A DNA stretch of 41,239 nucleotides from Ruminococcus sp. GTDB taxonomy: Bacteria; Bacillota; Clostridia; Oscillospirales; Ruminococcaceae. Made by a program: the position numbers and the translations under genes. The stretch covers positions 1 through 41,239 of the forward strand of contig JAFXXD010000025.1 of NCBI GenBank assembly GCA_017542475.1, written 5' to 3'. Each line of letters starts with the position of its first letter. Position 1 is the first letter of the stretch. Of the stretch, positions 32,467-39,368 are shown piece by piece. Below the pieces are notes generated by a model, which worked only from the letters and a program-made list of their open reading frames with translations, did no database searches and was not told the DNA's origin.

Positions 32467-33924
32467 TTATTGCATAACCTCGCCGAGGATTATATAAGCG
32501 ACAGTCACTATCGACTTCGCGAGCACGAAGTCCGCGTCCACGAGATAGCCGCCGCTCAGCAGGTCCTCGCGTATCTCCTTCACGCGCTTGAAGCCTGCCG
32601 CTGCTGCCTTCTTGTCGGGGATAACGAAGTGGCTCTCCTGCATTATCCTGCGGGTCTCGGTGCGGATACCCTTGGGTATGCGGTCAGCGCCGAGGTGAGC
32701 GTCGAACTGCGCCTCCTCGAATTCCTTGGGAGCATTCGCCATCTTTGAGGCTATATCCAGCGCGGCGTGGCGCGAGAACACGAGAGCCTCCAGAAGCGAG
32801 TTGCTGGCGAGACGGTTGCCGCCGTGTACGCCCGTGTGCGAGCACTCGCCGCACGCGTACAGATTCGGGAGCGTTGTCTCGGAGTTCTTGTCAACGTCGA
32901 TACCGCCCATAAGATAGTGCTGGCAGGGGAATATCGGTACGGGTCCCTTTGTGAGGTCCCAGCCCTGATCGAGCAGGTTCTTGTATATCATCGGGAAGCG
33001 CTTTTTGAGGAATTCGCTGTCCTTGTAGCTGATGTCGAGGTAGAAGTCGGTGGACTTCTGCTTGCGCGATTCAAGGATTATCGAGTGCGATACGACATCA
33101 CGCGGAGCGAGCTCGAGGCGCTCGTCGTAGTTGTGCATAAAGCGCTCCTTGTTGCAGTTGAGGAGGTAAGCTCCCTCGCCGCGGACAGCCTCGGAGATGA
33201 GGAAGCACTCGCGTGTGGCGCGGTTGTTGAAGGCTGTCGGGTGGAACTGCACGTAGCTGAGGTTCTTTATCTTCGCGCCCATTTCGTAGGCGAAGGTGAT
33301 ACCGTCGCCTGTGGCTATGGCAGAGTTGGTCGTGAACTGGTACACTCTGCCGATACCGCCTGTCGCGAGTATCATATAGTGGCAGTTGGCGGTGATGTAC
33401 TCGTCGTCAATGGTCTTGAGGAAAGCCGAATAGCCCGTGGAGGTCTGCTTGACCGCGCACATAATGGTATTCTCCATAATGGTCACGTTCGGGAGCTTCT
33501 TCACGGTGTCAAGCAGGGTGGTCGTGATAGCCTTGCCCGTTGAGTCGGCATGGTGGAAGATACGGTGGTGGCTGTGACCGCCCTCAAGCGTGCGGTGGTA
33601 GGTGCCGTCGGGGTTCTTGTCGAAGTCAACGCCGAGCTCGATGATGCGCTCGATGTCCTCAGCTGCTTCGCTGACGAGGGTGTGTACGGCGTCAACGTTG
33701 TTCTTGAAGCCGCCTGCTATCATCGTGTCGTTCTGGTGGTACTGTATGTTGTCGGTGGGCGAGTTGTAAACGCCCGCGATACCGCCCTGAGCGAGCATGG
33801 AGTTGCACAGCGGCAGCTCGCGCTTGCAGAGGATGAGGATATTGAGCTCCGAGGGCAGGTTGATGGCTGCGTAGAGTCCCGCAGCACCGCAGCCTGCGAT
33901 TATAACGTCATAGTTTACAGACAT
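32467..33924 (-). CDS. nadB: L-aspartate oxidase
   Basis: This 485-residue flavoprotein oxidises L-aspartate to iminoaspartate, the first step of de novo NAD synthesis. The FAD-binding VIIAGCGAAGLYAAINLP lies near residues 7-24. Other marks are LAQGGIAG, EGGHSHHRIFHHADSTGKA, YVQFHPTAF, FLISEAVRGEGAYL and GECSHTGVHGGNRLASNSLL. The ATG at 33924 has AAAGGA 10 bases upstream; a GTG three codons earlier sits too close to it. The C-terminal helical domain is shorter than in E. coli. nadC lies downstream after an intervening dockerin-vanY gene. Confidence 0.93.
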   Translation of the reverse strand: MSVNYDVIIAGCGAAGLYAAINLPSELNILILCKRELPLCNSMLAQGGIAGVYNSPTDNIQYHQNDTMIAGGFKNNVDAVHTLVSEAAEDIERIIELGVDFDKNPDGTYHRTLEGGHSHHRIFHHADSTGKAITTTLLDTVKKLPNVTIMENTIMCAVKQTSTGYSAFLKTIDDEYITANCHYMILATGGIGRVYQFTTNSAIATGDGITFAYEMGAKIKNLSYVQFHPTAFNNRATRECFLISEAVRGEGAYLLNCNKERFMHNYDERLELAPRDVVSHSIILESRKQKSTDFYLDISYKDSEFLKKRFPMIYKNLLDQGWDLTKGPVPIFPCQHYLMGGIDVDKNSETTLPNLYACGECSHTGVHGGNRLASNSLLEALVFSRHAALDIASKMANAPKEFEEAQFDAHLGADRIPKGIRTETRRIMQESHFVIPDKKAAAAGFKRVKEIREDLLSGGYLVDADFVLAKSIVTVAYIILGEVMQ

Positions 33925-33973
33925 AGCTGGCACGTCCTTTACCTAAATTTTGCCAAAATGGGTATACACATAT

Positions 33974-34002
33974 ATTATAGCACACATTTATGGATATGTC
34001 AC
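33974..34002 (-). promoter_or_regulatory. Promoter of nadB
   Basis: On the minus strand GTGACA (33997-34002), 17 bases, TATAAT (33974-33979). The sequence around it is AT-rich with ACACAT/ATGTGT words that could be a nicotinate-repressor site, which I cannot confirm. Confidence 0.65.
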
Positions 34003-34034
34003 TACTTTTTTATAAATTTATACAATGTCTTTGG

Positions 34035-34125
34035 CAAGGGCTCTGCCCTTGACCCGCCAAGGACTCTGTCCTTGGATCCTGCCGGGACTCTGTCCCAGAC
34101 CCTGCCAAAGGGCGCAGCCCTTTGG
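34035..34125 (+). repeat. Multi-hairpin array E
   Basis: Four tandem hairpins: CAAGGGC-TCT-GCCCTTG (34035-34051), CCAAGGAC-TCT-GTCCTTGG (34057-34075), GGGAC-TCT-GTCCC (34084-34096) and CCAAAGGGC-GCA-GCCCTTTGG (34105-34125), separated by ACCCG, ATCCTGCC and AGACCCTG. Stems differ throughout while pairing and linkers persist. Confidence 0.8.
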
Positions 34126-34138
34126 AATCCAACTACGA

Positions 34139-34267
34139 GGACGCTCGCAAGCTCGCTCACTCTGTACAAACGGCTCAGTCTGCTTTCGGCGGGTAACAAA
34201 TATGGAGCGGTAAGGCACGCGGAGACAAACTTGCGGTCTGTACAGGTGAGCGAGTTTACGAGCGTCC
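34139..34267. repeat. GGACGCTCG element in inverted duplicate
   Basis: The left arm (34139-34168) and right arm (34239-34267) are reverse complements over 29 positions, with two mismatches and one extra base. Between them lie CTGCTTTCGGCGGGTAACAA and TATGGAGCGGTAAGG. The motif order matches the copies at 6814 and 28346. Confidence 0.75.
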
Positions 34268-34279
34268 GCGTGAACCGAA

Positions 34280-34323
34280 AGAACCGCAGACCCGACTGAA
34301 GTGGCAATCGGGTCTGCGGCTCT
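34280..34323 (-). terminator. Probable terminator of the CAP-dockerin gene
   Basis: A 16-bp stem (AGAACCGCAGACCCGA at 34280-34295 with 34308-34323) contains one G-T pair and a 12-nt loop. The T run after it on the minus strand is short (TTCTTTCGG). It lies 30 bases past the stop codon. Confidence 0.6.
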
Positions 34324-34352
34324 TCTATGAACACACCTTTTCAATTAGTTTC

Positions 34353-35348
34353 CTATGAGAATTCGTATGGCAGAGTCTTTACCTCACCGAGTATGAACTT
34401 CTGCAATACCTTTGCGTCGTTGATATTGATGACGCCGTCCTTGAAGCAGTCCGCCGCCTCTATCTGGAGCGCGTTGAAGCTTATGGGGCGGTTTATCAGT
34501 GCCTCGTCGTATTCCTTGCCTGCCCTCATCTTATTTAGAGCGTCCTGATACTCGATGTACTGGAGTATCGTGATGTAATCGAACGAATCGACGACTCCGT
34601 CGCCCGAGAGGTCACCCGTGGATTCGGGGACTATCTCATACAGCGTCGGCAGATACTGTCCGTCGAGCTCAAGGTCTGTGGTGTAGACTCTCATCTTCTT
34701 GCCAGGCTCGTCGGGATTATCGACCAGCAGTGCGTGGTCGGGATCCTTCTCGACCTGTATCATCAGCAGCTCCCAGTACCACTCGTACGGGTCTTCCCTG
34801 AATTCTTCGGAATCGTGGTCCTTGTGCTCGAATGTCACAGCGACGCCCATATGAGTCATATCGGGGTCGAGGATAGCCTCCCAGTGCCCCTCTTCGGAGT
34901 TGCGCCACTGACTGAATGCGTCATAGGCTGTACACGGGTCCTCGGCAGCCGCGAGGTTCTCCTTTGCGGATAGATAGGGGTAATTCTCGTCCATCAGGTA
35001 CTGGTCGAAGTTATCGCCCGATTCCTTGTCGATTATGCCCGTTGAAAGCTCCTCGGCTGTCGGGCGGTTGTGGCTGAATTTGCGAATGGATTCTCTCACG
35101 CGGACGTGCGAGTAGTCGGAGAGGTGGGGGACGATATAGAGCGGCTTCAAGCCGTTCTCGACTCTTGCCTCGTTGACCATAACGGCTATTTCGCGTTCGA
35201 GCTGTCGGAGGTCTTCCTCAGTCACCATCGGGGAATTATCGCCGTTGACGGAGGATGTCAGAAATGCCAGAGGGGATACACAGCACACGATGGACAGTGC
35301 CAGAGCAAGTGAATAAGTTTTCTTGAAAAATCGCTTTATTCCAAGCAT
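34353..35348 (-). CDS. Secreted CAP/SCP-domain protein with C-terminal dockerin
   Basis: This 331-residue exported protein has a signal sequence (1-36, ending SSVNGDN). A CAP (SCP/PR-1-like) domain spans about 48-190 (LEREIAVMVNEARVENGLKP; RVRESIRKFSHNRP; SAKENLAAAEDPCTAYDAF; QWRNSEEGHWEAILDPDMTH). C-terminal dockerin loops follow at 244-328 (TGDLSGDGVVDSFDYITILQ and AADCFKDGVININDAKVLQ). The dockerin should carry it onto a cohesin. CAP domains have varied roles (binding, protease-like); none can be assigned. AAGGAGGTG precedes the ATG. The 35349-35640 gap shows no gene. Confidence 0.92.
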   Translation of the reverse strand: MLGIKRFFKKTYSLALALSIVCCVSPLAFLTSSVNGDNSPMVTEEDLRQLEREIAVMVNEARVENGLKPLYIVPHLSDYSHVRVRESIRKFSHNRPTAEELSTGIIDKESGDNFDQYLMDENYPYLSAKENLAAAEDPCTAYDAFSQWRNSEEGHWEAILDPDMTHMGVAVTFEHKDHDSEEFREDPYEWYWELLMIQVEKDPDHALLVDNPDEPGKKMRVYTTDLELDGQYLPTLYEIVPESTGDLSGDGVVDSFDYITILQYIEYQDALNKMRAGKEYDEALINRPISFNALQIEAADCFKDGVININDAKVLQKFILGEVKTLPYEFS

Positions 35349-35641
35349 TGTACCGCACCTCCTTCCACGCGTCTGAGCCTGCCGCTTCTTAAGCTTATTC
35401 TATCACACATACAATATATTTAAAAGGGCAAATGGCAAAGTTTGGCGTTTTACACAACAAAAATCTACGTTTTGTACAACGGATTTTATTACATTGCGTA
35501 GTATTTTGCGTGGATTATCAGCTCTGTATTATGAAAAAATGAGGATAATTAAAAGAAATGCTACTTTCAGTAAAATGCCCGTGAGAATACAAAAGAGAAT
35601 ATTTCAGCGGCATAATACAGTACGTAATATAGCGGCAGCGG

Positions 35642-35670
35642 TTGACACAAAGCCGCAACAGTGGTATAAT
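35642..35670 (+). promoter_or_regulatory. Promoter of the Xre-cupin-synthetase gene
   Basis: TTGACA (35642-35647), 17 bases, TATAAT (35665-35670), both perfect. The roughly 95-nt leader contains the palindrome CGCTTTAAAGCG (35698-35709) and a hairpin AAGTCCCG-AAGA-ACGGGCTT (35731-35750). Either could be the target of the encoded Xre domain or an attenuator. Confidence 0.85.
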
Positions 35671-35774
35671 TATTTGTATCTAAGCACAAACGGAAACCGC
35701 TTTAAAGCGCTGAATATCAAATAGGCTTTAAGTCCCGAAGAACGGGCTTTATCTGAGAAAGGAGCAGGCTTGCA

Positions 35775-38084
35775 GTGAGCAGTACAATGAATCCCGAGTT
35801 TAAAATAAGAGAGGTCGCGGAGCGAATCAGGCTCACGCGCGAATCGGTGGGTCTGACTCCCGAGGAAATGGCTGAAAAGGTCGGTATTTCCACCTATGAG
35901 TACCTCGCCTACGAGGGCGGAGCGAAGGATTTCAGCTTCACATTCATCTACAAATTCGCGAACGTATGCGGCGTCGAGATCGCAGATCTTATGGAGGGTG
36001 AATCTCCGCGTATCAACAGCTTCGATATCACGAGAGCGGGCGAGGGACTTCCCATCGCAAGAAGAAAGGGTCTGAGCTACCTCCGTCTTGCTCCGAAATT
36101 CCGCAATAAGATAGGCGAGCCCTTCCTCGTTACCATTCCCTACGTTGACGAGAAGTTCCGCGTGCCGCACCCGCACACCCACGAGGGTCAGGAGCTCGAC
36201 ATCATCATCAGCGGACAGCTTAAGGTACAGGTCGGCGACAACGTTGAGGTGCTCGGCGAGGGAGACTCCATCTACTATGACAGCTCCGAGCCTCACGACG
36301 AGTGGGCGGTAGGCGGTCACGAGTGCCGATTCTACGCTGTTGTGTTCGGTCAGAACGAGAAGCCCACACACGCTATCTCGAACCTTGAGCCTGTAATACT
36401 CCCGGGCGTTACCAACTTCGACCTCGCCAATATCAAGGAGCCTGTCGCCGATAAATTCGTCGAGTGCGAGACCGACGAGAACGGCGCGCTCACGAGCATA
36501 AAGTTCAAAAACGAGGCGACCTTCAACTTCGGCTTCGACGTTGTTGACGCTCTGGCGGCGAAATGTCCCGACAAGACCGCTCTTATCTACGTCTCCAACG
36601 AGATGGAGGAGCGCCGTTTCACATTCGCCGATATCAGGAAATACTCCAATATGACCGCGAATTACTTCAAGTCCAAGGGCATAAAGAAGGGCGACAGGGT
36701 AATGCTTGTCCTGAAGAGACACTACCAGTTCTGGTTCTCGATAATCGCGCTCCACAAGCTCGGCGCTATCGTTATACCCGCGACAAATCAGCTCGTCCAG
36801 CACGATTTCACCTACCGCTTTAAGGCGGCGGGCGTGAAGGCTATCGTCTGCACCGGCGACGGCGATGTTGCGCATCAGGTAGACCTCGCCATTGACGAGT
36901 GCGGTATGGATATCACTAAGATGATGGTTCACGGCGAGCGCGAGGGCTGGGACGGCTTCGACAAGGGCATTGCCGCTCAGAGCGACGTATTCGAGCGCCC
37001 GACCGACCCCGAGCTCCTCTCCTGCGGCAGAGAGCCCAACCTTATGTTCTTTACCTCGGGCACGACAGGCTACCCGAAGATAGCCACGCACTGCCACCTC
37101 TACGCGCTCGGACACTTCATCACTGCGCGCTACTGGCACAACGTTGATCCGAACGGCATACATTTCACTATATCCGATACAGGCTGGGGCAAGGCTCTGT
37201 GGGGCAAGCTCTACGGACAGTGGCTCAGCGAGACCTGCGTTTTCGTCTACGACTTCGACCGCTTCGACGCGAACAAGATACTACCGATGTTCAAGAAGTA
37301 TAACATCACGACGTTCTGCGCACCGCCTACGATGTACCGCTTCTTTATAAAGGAGGACCTCAGCAAGTACGACCTCAGCAGTATAAAGTATGCCACGGTC
37401 GCGGGCGAGGCTCTCAACCCCGAGGTCTACAACCAGTTCCTCAACGCTACGGGCGTGAAGCTCATGGAGGGCTTCGGACAGACCGAAACCACGCTGTCTA
37501 TCGGCAATTTCGTCGGCATGACCTGCCGTCCCGGTTCTATGGGCAAGCCGAGCGTTATGTACGACGTTGACATCGTTGACCCTGACGGCAAGCCCTGCAA
37601 GACGGGTGAGACGGGCGAGATAGTTATCCGCCTCGACAAGGGAACTCCCGCGGGACTTTTCCTCGGCTACTACAACGACGACGAAAAGACCAAGGAGGTA
37701 TGGCACGACGGTATGTACCACACGGGCGATACCGCGTGGAAGGACGAGGACGGCTACTTCTGGTACGTCGGACGTGTTGACGACGTTATCAAGTCGTCGG
37801 GCTACCGCATAGGACCGTTCGAGATAGAGAGCGTCATCATGGAGCTTCCCTACGTGCTCGAATGCGGTGTCAGCGCTGCTCCCGACCCTGTAAGAGGTCA
37901 GGTGGTGAAGGCTTCGATAGTGCTCGTCAAGGGCACTGAGGGCACCGACGAGCTCAAGAAGGAGATCCAGGACTACGTCAAGAAGCACACCGCGCCTTAC
38001 AAGTACCCGCGAATAGTCGAGTTCCGCGACGAGCTCCCCAAGACTATCAGCGGCAAGATAAGACGTGTAGAGCTGAAAGGATAA
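35775..38084 (+). CDS. Xre-cupin regulator fused to an AMP-forming acyl-CoA synthetase
   Basis: This single 769-residue protein joins a sugar/acid-sensor type regulator to an enzyme. Residues 1-70 are an Xre helix-turn-helix (RLTRESVGLTPEEMAEKVGI). Residues about 110-195 are a cupin with the metal motif HPHTHEGQE and a second SSEPHDEW motif. Residues about 225-769 are an acetyl-CoA-synthetase-like ligase, with the ATP loop FFTSGTTGYPK near 423, GEGFGQTE-like MEGFGQTETT, YHTGDTAWKDEDGYFWYVGR, IKSSGYRIGPFEIE and the catalytic K761 in SGKIRR. It would activate a short or aromatic carboxylic acid with ATP and CoA. The GTG start follows AAAGGAG by 10 bases. No stop or frameshift separates the parts. 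Confidence 0.9.
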   Translation: MSSTMNPEFKIREVAERIRLTRESVGLTPEEMAEKVGISTYEYLAYEGGAKDFSFTFIYKFANVCGVEIADLMEGESPRINSFDITRAGEGLPIARRKGLSYLRLAPKFRNKIGEPFLVTIPYVDEKFRVPHPHTHEGQELDIIISGQLKVQVGDNVEVLGEGDSIYYDSSEPHDEWAVGGHECRFYAVVFGQNEKPTHAISNLEPVILPGVTNFDLANIKEPVADKFVECETDENGALTSIKFKNEATFNFGFDVVDALAAKCPDKTALIYVSNEMEERRFTFADIRKYSNMTANYFKSKGIKKGDRVMLVLKRHYQFWFSIIALHKLGAIVIPATNQLVQHDFTYRFKAAGVKAIVCTGDGDVAHQVDLAIDECGMDITKMMVHGEREGWDGFDKGIAAQSDVFERPTDPELLSCGREPNLMFFTSGTTGYPKIATHCHLYALGHFITARYWHNVDPNGIHFTISDTGWGKALWGKLYGQWLSETCVFVYDFDRFDANKILPMFKKYNITTFCAPPTMYRFFIKEDLSKYDLSSIKYATVAGEALNPEVYNQFLNATGVKLMEGFGQTETTLSIGNFVGMTCRPGSMGKPSVMYDVDIVDPDGKPCKTGETGEIVIRLDKGTPAGLFLGYYNDDEKTKEVWHDGMYHTGDTAWKDEDGYFWYVGRVDDVIKSSGYRIGPFEIESVIMELPYVLECGVSAAPDPVRGQVVKASIVLVKGTEGTDELKKEIQDYVKKHTAPYKYPRIVEFRDELPKTISGKIRRVELKG

Positions 38085-38088
38085 TTCT

Positions 38089-38195
38089 GTAGGGGCGGAT
38101 ATCATCCGCCCTTTTCAATTCGTAATTCGTAATTCGTAATTGTTGTGTCAGGCAGTCGGGCGGTGGATTTGCGGGCGAGCGGAACTCGCCCCTAC
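38089..38195. repeat. GTAG-foot hairpin pair with AATTCGT tandem insert
   Basis: 38089-38112 (GGGCGGATA-TCA-TCCGCCC) and the inverted 38172-38195 (GCGAG-CGGAA-CTCGC ending CCCCTAC) enclose four AATTCGT units (38116-38141). The right hairpin is the same as in the 8606 and 14041 elements. Confidence 0.75.
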
Positions 38196-38212
38196 ATAGC
38201 TATTCAGATACG

Positions 38213-38252
38213 TCCGCGTCAGCGGACACCTTGAGCTAACGGCTAACGGCTG
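38213..38252 (+). repeat. GTCCGC hairpin plus GCTAACGGCT repeats upstream of the tRNA promoter
   Basis: GTCCGC-GTCA-GCGGAC, then ACCTTGAGCTAACGGCTAACGGCT. It is the third copy of the element found at 4344-4460 and 23808-23856. A T-rich stretch (38288-38311) separates it from the promoter. Confidence 0.75.
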
Positions 38253-38319
38253 TCGGCGGGCTACAAAACGGCGTAATATCGGGACAAAAAAATTTTTTGG
38301 ATTTTTTTGAAAAAAGTGC

Positions 38320-38348
38320 TTGACAAATCCGTGAAGCTGTGTTATAAT
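38320..38348 (+). promoter_or_regulatory. Promoter of the tRNA cluster
   Basis: TTGACA (38320-38325), 17 bases, TATAAT (38343-38348), with a roughly 60-nt leader before tRNA-Val. Confidence 0.88.
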
Positions 38349-38415
38349 TAATTTTGTCGTCAGGGGACTGATAGTCAACAGACAGCGTTCGGCTGACGGA
38401 ATAAAAGGCATTAGT

Positions 38416-38491
38416 GGGGGTTTAGCTCAGCTGGGAGAGCATCTGCCTTACAAGCAGAGGGTCATAGGTTCGAGCCCTATAGTCCCCACCA
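38416..38491 (+). tRNA. tRNA-Val (anticodon TAC)
   Basis: The full cloverleaf is visible: acceptor GGGGGTT with AGTCCCC, D arm GCTC...GAGC, anticodon loop CTTACAA on a TCTGC/GCAGA stem, T arm with GGTTCGAGCC, and an encoded CCA. Confidence 0.97.
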
Positions 38492-38497
38492 ATTTTT

Positions 38498-38574
38498 GGC
38501 CCGGTAGTTCAGTTGGTTAGAACGCTAGCCTGTCACGCTAGAGGTCGTGAGTTCGAGCCTCATCCGGGTCGCCA
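38498..38574 (+). tRNA. tRNA-Asp (anticodon GTC)
   Basis: Acceptor GGCCCGG with CCGGGTC, anticodon loop CTGTCAC on a CTAGC/GCTAG stem, T loop GTTCGAGCC, discriminator G and encoded CCA. Confidence 0.97.
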
Positions 38575-38579
38575 TCTGT

Positions 38580-38655
38580 GCTTCTGTAGCTCAGTCGGTA
38601 GAGCAGGGGACTGAAAATCCCCGTGTCGTTGGTTCGATTCCGACCGGAAGCACCA
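38580..38655 (+). tRNA. tRNA-Phe (anticodon GAA)
   Basis: Acceptor GCTTCTG with CGGAAGC, anticodon loop CTGAAAA on a GGGGA/TCCCC stem, T loop GTTCGATTC, discriminator A and encoded CCA. Confidence 0.97.
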
Positions 38656-38659
38656 CAAT

Positions 38660-38735
38660 GCGGATTTAGCTCATCTGGTAGAGCGCCACCTTGCCAAGGT
38701 GGAGGTAGCGAGTTCGAGCCTCGTAATCCGCTCCA
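38660..38735 (+). tRNA. tRNA-Gly (anticodon GCC)
   Basis: Acceptor GCGGATT with AATCCGC, anticodon loop TTGCCAA on a CCACC/GGTGG stem, T loop GTTCGAGCC, discriminator T and encoded CCA. Confidence 0.97.
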
Positions 38736-38765
38736 TAGTGCTGGGGTAATAACCTTGGCATTAAC

Positions 38766-38800
38766 AAATCCCGAAGCTTTCAGCATCGGGATTTTTTCTT
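38766..38800 (+). terminator. Terminator of the tRNA cluster
   Basis: AAATCCCGA and TCGGGATTT around an 11-nt loop, followed by TTTTCTT. Confidence 0.88.
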
Positions 38801-38851
38801 ATACATTGATATTTGGAGAATTAAGATATATCAGACGCTTGGGGAAATAGA

Positions 38852-39301
38852 ATGTACATTGTCAAAGCAGAAGAAAAACAGGTAAAAACGATTGTAGGTA
38901 TGTCTGTCAGAGCATTTGAAACAGACGTAAGTGTCGGCGGAACAAAAGGTGACTGTCCGCCCGGATATGATTCGGCAGAATGGCATAAACAGATGGCTCG
39001 GGCGGGACATTTGTACCAAGCGATGACAGGGAAAGACATTGTGGGAGCAGCCGTCATATTTTCGGATGAAACAAAAAATACCGTGTACATTGGCAGGATC
39101 TTTATTGACAGCGTCTATCATAGAAAAGGCTATGGAATTCGTTTAATGGAGTGCATAGAAAAGAACTACCCATTTGCTGAAGAGTTTGATCTGGACACTC
39201 CAAGCTGGAATGTGCGGACAAAAGCCTTTTACGAAAAATTAGGGTATCAAATCGTAAAAAAAGAGGACGGTTTTGTTTTTTACAGGAAGACGAGAAAGTG
39301 A
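38852..39301 (+). CDS. GNAT-family N-acetyltransferase
   Basis: This 149-residue protein has the acetyl-CoA binding motif A (YIGRIFIDSVYHRKGYGIRL, about 85-105) and the ending ...WNVRTKAFYEKLGYQIVKKE typical of GNAT enzymes. The substrate is unknown. GGGGAA lies upstream of the ATG. Its base composition is clearly more AT-rich than most neighbouring genes (AAAA-rich codons, GAA/AAA preferred), and it sits directly after a tRNA cluster, a common landing site for transferred DNA. Transfer is inference. Confidence 0.85.
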   Translation: MYIVKAEEKQVKTIVGMSVRAFETDVSVGGTKGDCPPGYDSAEWHKQMARAGHLYQAMTGKDIVGAAVIFSDETKNTVYIGRIFIDSVYHRKGYGIRLMECIEKNYPFAEEFDLDTPSWNVRTKAFYEKLGYQIVKKEDGFVFYRKTRK

Positions 39302-39368
39302 ACTTCGTTTAATCCTGATTTATATAAGGCAGATAATGATTTAGCGAAAAATTGAACAGAGGTGGAAA

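Noticed and set aside
33961-34010. A nicotinate-repressor (NiaR) operator in the nadB promoter
   Set aside because: The ACACAT/ATGTGT words are suggestive, but I cannot match them to a reliable consensus, so no site was annotated.
26466-34125. A CRISPR array
   Set aside because: The tandem hairpins have short linkers and variable stems, not identical direct repeats with unique spacers, and no cas genes are present.
34018-34344. Frames over the hairpin arrays rich in Arg, Pro, Gly and Leu (also at 9061-9422, 28184-28485 and 26431-27090)
   Set aside because: These are translations of the hairpin repeats (GLCP/GQSP-like words) and occur in several frames. They are not genes.
35494-35724. A 76-codon frame ahead of the Xre-cupin-synthetase gene
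   Set aside because: It spans the perfect promoter at 35642-35670 and the leader palindrome, and has no clear ribosome site.
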